Assembly (NCBI RefSeq): GCF_051106095.1
Contig: NC_135786.1
Location: forward strand, 28,237,001-28,301,000
Direction of reading: 5' to 3'
Origin: Pogona vitticeps
Taxonomy: Eukaryota; Chordata; Lepidosauria; Squamata; Agamidae
DNA: 64,000 bases
The position numbers and the translations under genes were made by a program. Under the pieces are notes generated by a model. That model had not been told where the DNA came from. It ran no database searches and saw only the letters and a list, made by a program, of their open reading frames with translations. Positions 57,013-64,000 of the stretch are shown here, piece by piece; the first letter of the stretch is position 1; the number at the start of each line of letters is the position of its first letter.

Positions 57013-58404
57013 TGTATAGCCACACATTTATAATTTCAGTCTGGGAGCTGAGCCTTCACAGTGTTCCGGATCACACAGAAATAATATTTGCTGTTGCATA
57101 AATATTTGCACCTTTGGACTACATAGAAAAATTGGATAAATGGTCAGTTATTACGCTTCCCATTCCCAACATCTTCACTGAATGCATGAAGTAAAGTATG
57201 ACTGGGTCAACCGAAAAGACCTAAAATGTATATGACTTACAGCCTGTTTGCTTGAAACCAGCCTCCTGAAAGGAAGAAATTGCATCTCTAAAAGGGAGAA
57301 GGGAGCAGAACCATGCGCTGAAGTAATTAGAAACTTTAATACATTCCCCTAGCTGTACATTTGTAGCTCGATCAGCTGTCATTCCTTTCCCATTTAATAT
57401 CATTCTCTTTTTCCTTCCCCTCCTCATTCCGGAATTCTAAATGAAATGCATTATGCTTTAAAGAATCTTTGAGAGTATGTGTGTGCCTATGGGACTTTTT
57501 CAAGTCACTTATTTGTCTGAATGCCATTGATTTTCCTCCTAATTGATATTCACTATGCTAATTTCCCTCACAAATCTCACACACTATTGATCAAAAAGTA
57601 ATAAACTCTCCAGCAAACAAAACAAGCATTATTGCAATGTTGGGAAAACATCATTTAATATCAATACCATATTTACAATTATCTTTAACCCAAATTTCAC
57701 CTGTGATGCAATGCATAATCAAAATCAAAATACTACAGGCATAAACAGCCAGTGGGGAGTTTTTTAAAAAAAACATGAGTGGGACAATAGTGTTGTTGCT
57801 TTTTTTGAATGAAGTAGGATAAAAGTAAGCAGCTTTTACAAAATATAGGTCTTGATCCTATGGACCAATATTCCACTCATGCAGTGGAAGACTAGTAATA
57901 TCTATCTACCCAGAAGATTTATTGAATCAAATATTTTCCAGATGACTCTTGGATAGAATTGTCAGGCTTCATGGAACCAGCTGAAGTCTCAGGAAGTTGC
58001 TGGGTCTCCAGCTGAGGTGAGAAATCAAGGATAACAGTCAAGAAATGGAATTAAGCAACAACGCAGTCAGACATTGCTTTAAAGATAATTTTATTCAGCT
58101 GAAAAAGTATGAAGAAAGAGGAACGTGACCAAAACTGTTAAAGCATTTACTTCCACCATGACCCAAGCTTGGAAATAATGTGTTAGAATTCACATGTTAA
58201 AGTCATTGTTTTTTGGACCAATATTACCCAAAATACTGTCCAAAACTCTCTGCTGAAGGTACACAAAAATAAGCATTAATACCTAGTTTTGGAATGTGCA
58301 ACAAATTATTTTTTCATCCAAAAGATTCCAGGCTCTGTCCATAACCTCACATTTGTAACAATAATTCTCAGAACAATTATCCTCAGTTGCCATGCTGGCT
58401 AGGC
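57013..58404. other. Repeat-poor DNA, possible conserved noncoding
   Basis: No repeat recognised. Bases 57430-57740 are A+T-rich with many homeodomain-like cores (CTAATTGATATT, GCTAATTT, CATTATTGCAATG). No exon recognised. Confidence 0.45.
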
Positions 58405-59035
58405 AATTTTAGGACTTGTTAGGACTACTGCAATGCTCTCTATGTGGGACTTCCCTAGTTTGGAAGCAGCAGCAAGTGCAAAACTCTGTGGGCAGGCTGT
58501 TAATGGATACATCTAAATTTGACCCTATGCTTCCATGCCAAATTCATGGTGCTGATGTTAACTTATAAAGCCCTTTATGTCAGAGTGCTTCTCCCTCAGG
58601 TCAGTTTCCCATCCCATCTGCTCCTCCCAGTCTTTGTTGTTGCAGGTAGCTACTCCAAAGAACAGCCAGACGTCATCAACCAGAAACTGGGTCTTTTCAG
58701 CAGGGGCTGCCCTACTCTGGAACTCCGTTCTGGTGAAGGTGCCATCCTCCTGAGCTTTAGGAAGCAAGTTAACACCTGGTTATTTATCCAGGCCTTTGAC
58801 AGTTTCACCCCTTTTTAAACTTAAGTCCATTTTATGATATCCATATGGTTCACTATCTTGAGTTTTGTAATGCTGGTTAGACTGGAGGTTTAGGATGGGT
58901 TTTTGCTTTTCTATGTTTATTATTTCAATTGCATCTATAGATTTATGTTATTTTCTTGGAAGCCGCCCAGAGGAGTGGCTTGTCCACTAGATGGGTGGGG
59001 CACCTGTTCAGACAATCAAATTATTCAAAAAGTAA
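58405..59035 (+). mobile_element. L2-clade LINE, 3' end
   Basis: Starts with a degraded 'DYCNALYVGLP'-like coding run (GGACTACTGCAATGCTCTCT), then KFMVLMLTYKALYVRVLLPQ and LLSFRKQVNTWLFIQAFDSF (frame 58519-58818), then the 3' UTR with GAAGCCGCCCAGAGGAGTGG and GATGGGTGGGG. Tail eroded. Confidence 0.8.
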
Positions 59036-59462
59036 ATTTCTAAAGCTCTGATGGAGGCTCTAGAATGATCTATGGACCCTATGAATGGGATATTCCACAT
59101 TTCTGAATAAAGCTGCATTCATTTCTTAAGTCAAAAACTTCATGACACAAAGCAAGTCAGTAATGATAAAACTAATCAAAGTTTTAGCAGCAGGTCTCAT
59201 CACAATGAGAAAAACAATCAAGTACAGCTAGAATCTGGTTGCTGGCCACTTACCTTGTTTATGATCCTAATCTATTTCTAAATCTCATATGTAATTATTT
59301 CATTTTTAATGCTGCTTTCGCCCAGCATTGCTGTCCTACTCACCATTTACCAAATTCCTGAACATATCTTCTTCATTTCTCCCCTATGCAATTGTAGACC
59401 GAAACAATGAGTTTGTTCATAGAACTGAAGTCTAAAGAACTGTTTACACTACCTTTTTGCTT
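59036..59462. other. Single-copy DNA
   Basis: Nothing recognised. Confidence 0.5.
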
Positions 59463-59603
59463 TCAGGCACATGTTAGGATGCTGGTGCTTGCCTTTAAAG
59501 CCTTGAATGGATTGGGATCCAAACATCAGAGGGAATACCTCTGTTAATATCAACCTTAAGTACTTTAACATATTGTACTGAGGCCCTGTACCAATTACTT
59601 TCT
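59463..59603 (+). mobile_element. L2-clade LINE scrap
   Basis: CACATGTTAGGATGCTGGTG and AAAGCCTTGAATGGATTGGG translate to HVRMLVLAFKALNGLGS, the L2 block seen at 51903. It runs up to the TSD of the Sauria SINE. Confidence 0.65.
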
Positions 59604-59949
59604 TTATCAGAACGTAAAGGTAAAGCTTCCCCGTTGTGTCTGACTCTAGAATATGGTGCTCATCCCTGTTTCTAAGCCATAGAGCCAGCATTTGTCTGTA
59701 GACAGTTTCCATGGTTACGTGGCCAGCATGACTAGACACGGAATGCCATTACCTCCCCACCATGGTGGTACCTATTTATCTACTCACATTTTTACATACT
59801 TTTGAACTGCTGTGTTGGCAGCAGCTGGGACAAGCGACGGGAGCTCACTCTGTCGCGTGGATTCGATCTTACGACTGCTGGTCTTCCGACCTTGCAGCAC
59901 AGAGGCTTCAGCAGTTTAACCCGTAGTGCCACCACATCCCTTATCAGAA
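59604..59949 (-). mobile_element. Sauria-type SINE, full length, 9-bp TSDs
   Basis: The element is 59613-59940 (328 bp), between perfect repeats TTATCAGAA (59604-59612 and 59941-59949). The short GTAAAGGTAAAG tail, GTGGCCAGCATGACTAG, ATTTATCTACTCACA and the head GGATTCGATCTTACGACTGC, CAGCAGTTTAACCCGTAGTG are in order. The GACAATTTTTGTCCAG segment near the tail is deleted. It inserted beside an L2 scrap. Confidence 0.9.
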
Positions 59950-59992
59950 GGGTATGATATAATTGATGTAGTTCAGTATCACACTGAGATCC

Positions 59993-60080
59993 ATTGTGGT
60001 GTACTGGATAGAGTGATTGACAAGAATCCAGGAGACCCAGGTTCAAATCTCACTCAGCTGTGGAAACACACAGGGTGGTG
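59993..60080 (+). mobile_element. tRNA-type SINE head (GTGGTGTAGTGGTTAGAG family)
   Basis: TTGTGGTGTACTGGATAGAG (A-box region), GAGACCCAGGTTCAAATCTC (B box) and CACTCAGCTGTGGAAACACA match a common squamate tRNA-derived SINE, distinct from the 13601 and Sauria families. Only the 5' part is recognisable. Confidence 0.7.
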
Positions 60081-60284
60081 GGGAGTATTAGAATTGGTAA
60101 TTTACCAAACAATTGCCTTTGTATTACTGTCACCCCATCCATTTTCAATAGATTATTCTACAAAAACTTATACTCCCAAATAAATAAGCTCATTTTAAGT
60201 GCAGCAATGGGTAAGTTTCCCTGTTTTAATAAAAGAGAAGTGACTCTGCACATGAACAATAATTCTCCTTTTTTCTTCACCTGT

Positions 60285-60287
<3 letters not shown>
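60081..60287. other. Single-copy DNA
   Basis: Nothing recognised. Confidence 0.5.

Positions 60288-60355
<68 letters not shown>
60288..60355. repeat. (CA)n(GA)n compound microsatellite
   Basis: About 16 CA units pass directly into about 17 GA units. Confidence 0.97.
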
Positions 60356-60356
<1 letters not shown>

Positions 60357-61875
60357 TATTATCATTAAGCATTGTGCTCTGCAAAGTATTTTGCAATTAA
60401 CCCTTTACGTCTGTCTTCCATCCACAAAGTTCTATATAACTTCACTTTTCCCTCTTTGGCTTTCTAAAGCACTTGGAAGGCCACCTTATACCCACCTGCC
60501 TCATCACACACACCCCATGCAACCACATTCACTTTGAACGAAACACTCAGCTAGAAAAACAGAAAAAGATAAGAAAAATTCTCAAGATATATGTCACCAA
60601 GTGTGATAAACACAGAAATCTGTACAGTGGGTAGATTTGTAAAAGAGGAGCCATTGAGTGTGGCCTCCCATTCAACTCTGCACCTGGCAAAGAGTGAAAA
60701 CAAACCTGGTCAGCCAACCAAAATAAAGGAGAAAGCAGGAGTAGAATCAGCATTCTCCAGGCACCTCTTGCTACAGCCCAGCTAAAGTATCAAGAAGCCC
60801 ACATATACTCAGAAGCCAGGTTTCTGTCAGTATCTAAAGCAGTGAACATATGTATGTGTGGTTTACTGGATTTAGCTCTCTGCAAGTGGAAACCATCCTC
60901 ACAACTGATGTTGAAACAGGACAATTCCCTTGAAATATCAACATAGGGTAGAGTTTCTCAGATTTTATGAAATCCCATACCTCTTCCAAACTTGCTAAAT
61001 ATTCCATGTTATACTTGGGGTTTTTTTTTTGTTTTTGTGTTTGTGTTTTTGTTTTTTGTGTTAAATGTGTACAGTCACTGCCCTGTTTTCTACCCTGTTT
61101 CCCCATTTACCTACTCCTTATACAGGCACACCCTTGCCATAGATTAGCTCAGTCTCTTTCACAGTGTCTTCTCCTGATGTCGTTGCAACTCCAGTCTGGG
61201 ACAACTGGTTTTGTAGAAGAGACATGCCCAACCTCTACTCCTCCCTTTTGGTGGTTCTAGGCAGGTTCATGGTGCATACTGGGAATTCTTGGACCTAAAC
61301 TGTTTCTCAGAACATTATCCAATGTGTGCTTTCAGCACTGATATTCTGCAATACTCAACCTGGCTGAAGAAAGTTGGAATGGAGGAAAGTGGCTTGCTCC
61401 TATGCCTTATTTCCAAATGTTAAACTGCAGGCAGTTCAAGCTTGTCCACTGATGATGCTCATTGAGTTCATCATCTAAATGAAACTTTCTTTATTGCTGC
61501 ATTTCTATGAGCTTCATTGGTGCTGCCAAAAGTGATAGGCTGCTTTTAATTTCTTACTCTGTATTACCATACTGTATTCACCTTCAGGTCATCATATTCT
61601 TGCTGAAGATTTAGGATAGATCAGGGTGGATGGGCTCAGTAGATCAAGGGGAAATCCCTCATGAGTTCCCATGTAGGCTGCAACACCCACAAAACTAAAA
61701 CCAGATGTGGGTAGTTGTCCCACTGTTAGTATCCCAAAAACCTCTGCCCCCAGTCAAATGAATGTATGCTTTGTTTAAAAGGAGAGAAGCACTTCTTGGA
61801 GAATTCCAGAGTGTGATTCTGCTTATTAAAATGATGAAATGGACAGCAAGGACATTCAATTATTAATTAATTATG
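60356..61875. other. Mostly single-copy DNA
   Basis: T/G-rich low-complexity tract at 61020-61060. Bases 61255-61300 (GCATACTGGGAATTCTTGGA) may be a foldback-relic arm. No exon recognised. Confidence 0.5.
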
Positions 61876-62235
61876 TGCCATCAAGCTGATTTTGACTTCT
61901 GTTGACTCTTTCCAGGATATTTTTGGCAGAAAGTAGAGATGGTTGGACAGTGTCATCAAAGCAACCAACATGAATTTGACACAACTCCAGGAGGTAGTGG
62001 AAGATAGGAGGGCCTGGCGTGCTCTGGTCCATGGGGTCACAAAGAGTTGGACATGACTAAACAATGAGAGATAGTTTACCAGTGCTTTCTTCATGGGACA
62101 CTCTATGATTGTACACATTGTCCAAGGCTATATAGCTTGGCTCTTCTGCCTAAAGGCATAGCGGGGAATCAAATCCCTGATCTCTGGCTCTGCAGACAGG
62201 TACCCAACTCACTGAGCTATCCAACTATCACATTG
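61876..62235 (-). mobile_element. tRNA-derived SINE, split by a BovB tail
   Basis: The 3' part (GTGCCATCAAGCTGATTTTG at 61876) and the 5' part (GTTTACCAGTGCTTTCTTCA..GGGGAATCAAATCCCTGATC..CACTGAGCTATCC to about 62232) belong to the 13601-type SINE read on the minus strand. They are separated by 126 bp of BovB (61941-62066). Confidence 0.8.
61935..62072 (+). mobile_element. BovB 3' end inserted in a SINE
   Basis: 61941-62066 is the 3' terminal 126 bp of BovB: GGTTGGACAGTGTCATCAAA, CAACTCCAGGAGGTAGTGGA, CTGGTCCATGGGGTCACAAA, ending GACTAAACAATG. AGAGAT flanks both sides (61935-61940 and 62067-62072), a likely short TSD, although GAGAT also occurs inside BovB at this point. Severe 5' truncation. 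It is younger than the SINE it interrupts. Confidence 0.85.
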
Positions 62236-62344
62236 AGACTGGGTCCTAAAATGGCATGTTCCCCGTGCCTGGTGTATGCATGTGTATGAGAAGTAATTAG
62301 TGAAGGGACATCTCTGAGCAATGTATAAGATGGTTTCATGGAAC

Positions 62345-62788
62345 GTCTAGATCAGGCTTGTTCAACCCGCGGCCCGAGGGCCACATGCAGCCCAGGTCAG
62401 CTCGTAATGCGGCCCAGTGCAATTTTTTATTTTTTAAAAAAATTCCGAAGTTTCAAGATACACTTCTGGCACTTGCGGCCGGAATGTGGCCGGGGCATGT
62501 CATAACAGTAGAGGGGGAGAGAGGGAAGGAAGGAAGGAGTGGGAGGGGAGGGGACAGGGGGGCTGAGTGACTGCATTGTGCCATCCCCGTCAATAGGTGG
62601 ACCCCCACCCGGCCCAATAAAGCCTCCGGAGTCAAAGCTGGCAGCCTCTGCTGTCTGAGATCACAGCTGCCGGTAAGCGCGCTTGGAGCGGAGGATGGCT
62701 AGGGCTGCCCCCCATGCGGCCCAAACCAAATTTTCATCTTCTAATGTGGCCCAGGGAAGGTGAAGGGTTGGACACCCCTGGTCTAGAT
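62345..62788. mobile_element. hAT-type MITE, GC-rich, perfect 8-bp TSD
   Basis: The element is 62353-62780 (428 bp), flanked by GTCTAGAT (62345-62352 and 62781-62788). Ends: CAGGCTTGTTCAACCCGCGG (left) and, reverse complement, CAGGGGTGTCCAACCCTTCA (right), hAT/Charlie-like. The interior has repeated GCGGCCC motifs and is the most GC- and CpG-rich DNA of the window. No transposase. CpG retention and a perfect TSD point to a young insertion. The 70-residue frame at 62358-62570 lies inside it and is not a gene. Confidence 0.9.
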
Positions 62789-62867
62789 GATATATGGTCC
62801 TGACATAAAGCTAGGTTAGCCAACAGTCATAAAACAGTTCAAGGACTTGATGACTTGATGTATATAA

Positions 62868-63045
62868 GAAGGTTTATTTATTTTATTTATTTTATTTCTA
62901 TACTGCCCATCTGGCAAGCCAGATCACTCTGGGCTGTTTTACATTGTCCAATAAAACAAAATATAAAGACAAAACAATCAATACCAGAACAGTAATAAAA
63001 TAATCAATACAATATAAACAAATAAAAATAATACCAGGTTGAAAT
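62868..63045 (-). mobile_element. L2-clade LINE 3' UTR and tail
   Basis: TTTATTTATTTTATTTAT tail, TCTATACTGCCCATCTGGC, ATCACTCTGGGCTGTTTTAC, then an A-rich UTR. Minus-strand L2 3' end of the same type as 16060-16325. Confidence 0.7.
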
Positions 63046-64000
63046 TACATTCTCACTGGTTGAGAGTATAGCTTGATTATTTATTCGTACTTTGTCTTAG
63101 GTTGGTCCTGAATTAATATTATCTGCCTCTAGTATAGACATGATATATGTATTTTAACTCTAATAGTATGTATACATACACTATCCATTTGTAGACCAGA
63201 ACTTGCTGGCCAAAGTTCATTGATGTTCCAGATATTCTAGATTTTAAGGTGGAAAAATTATCACATTCCAAAGAACAAATTTTTATCATTTCGATTCTTA
63301 TCTTTGATTCACTGGTCATAATTAATCTTAGTTTTTATTCCATACTGTTTAATAATAATCTTAGTTTTTAAACCAGTGGACATAACTATTTCCATTCCTT
63401 ACCAGCCAAGTTACACTAAAAGCTGGTTTTACATGCCCAGCACATCCCAGCTTAGCTAAAAGTTGACTTCAATATAGTTTAATGGCACCACATGTTTCTG
63501 AAATCTCAGCCCAAGTTACAAAGACTGCCTACTATTATTTTGTTCTTCGCATACTAGGAAATGAAGTGTGTGGGTTTTGGATTCTAAGATACAGACCATC
63601 TGCTAAACCTATTGGAGGGATTCAGTGAATTCTAATTTACTGTTGATTTAAAAATAGCCCCAACATTACCCTGTCATTTTCTGTAAATTATATATTATTT
63701 TGCTTGCCATTTTTAAATATTATAGCTCTTCTTCTCTGGTTTAATTTAGACTCCTTATCAAATGCACTGATACAACTCCCCATCACAGAAACTGATACTA
63801 TTCTCTCTTCCCCCCCCCCTCCACCCCTGTGTGTTAATAGCTATTCAGTACCTAATGCATTTGGAAGCTGGCTAAAAGGAAGAGGGAGCAGCTACTCTGC
63901 TAAGACTGAACATAGAGTGCTTGGAAATATTTGAAACTTGGCTGTAATCCTCAAACCACTTGCTCTGGCACAGAGACCTATTGCAGTTGAAGAGGGTGCT
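63046..64000. other. Mostly single-copy DNA
   Basis: A C-run lies at about 63811-63821. No repeat family or exon recognised up to the window end. Confidence 0.5.

Noticed and set aside
1-64000. Endogenous retrovirus, LTR element or Polinton
   Set aside because: I saw no paired LTRs, primer-binding site, or gag/pol/env-like translation in the supplied frames. All reverse transcriptase pieces are RTE, L2 or Penelope type.
1-64000. CRISPR arrays, operons, bacterial toxin or defence systems
   Set aside because: The sequence is a vertebrate nuclear genome; tandem arrays here are simple microsatellites.

Overview
This is vertebrate nuclear DNA, most likely from a squamate reptile (a lizard). The evidence is the repeat set: BovB/RTE LINEs, tRNA-headed SINEs whose 3' tail resembles BovB and ends in ACCTTT repeats (Sauria SINE type), L2-clade and CR1 LINEs, Penelope-like elements, TA-flanked and 8-bp-flanked MITEs, and long tri- and tetranucleotide microsatellites. 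The species cannot be read from the window. I recognise no host protein-coding exon, rRNA, tRNA or snRNA gene, no CRISPR array and no retrovirus-like element. The window looks like a gene desert or a very large intron.

Layout. 0-3 kb: an L2 3' end, then three clustered tetranucleotide repeats. 3-19 kb: mostly single-copy A+T-rich DNA with degraded palindromic DNA-transposon relics, an unclassified repeat (10.1-10.5 kb), an inverted duplication (12.4-12.65 kb), a tRNA-type SINE, a long (CA)n and a Penelope-like 3' end (18.1-18.5 kb). 19-26.6 kb: a truncated Sauria SINE with 12-bp target-site duplications (TSDs), a Tigger/mariner-like MITE abutting a SINE, a SINE whose tail grew into (GAAT)n, CR1, and an old RTE meeting a younger BovB tail to tail. 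29-36.4 kb: another MITE, L2, the inverted second copy of the unclassified repeat (30.8-31.2 kb), a Sauria SINE, and a hAT-like element split by a 1.5-kb L2. 36.4-45.6 kb: a palindromic Penelope-like insertion with a 13-bp TSD, a TA-flanked MITE, quiet DNA that may be conserved noncoding sequence, and an RTE relic. 45.6-50.8 kb: nothing recognised. 50.8-64 kb: SINE, L2, BovB, a 735-bp foldback hAT-like element, two Sauria SINEs with clear TSDs, a BovB tail nested in a SINE, and a young GC-rich hAT MITE.

How the parts fit. No gene network is visible; the content is a layered record of transposition. BovB is the likely source of reverse transcriptase for the Sauria SINEs: 18 of 22 bases match between a BovB tail (62043-62064) and a Sauria tail (19762-19783). 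Nested insertions give relative ages: L2 inside hAT, BovB inside SINE, BovB beside older RTE. The least described items are the dispersed repeat pair (10.1/31.0 kb), the foldback hAT-like family (33.3 and 55.6 kb), and the Penelope palindrome with its hammerhead-like motif. No convincing new biological system was found.
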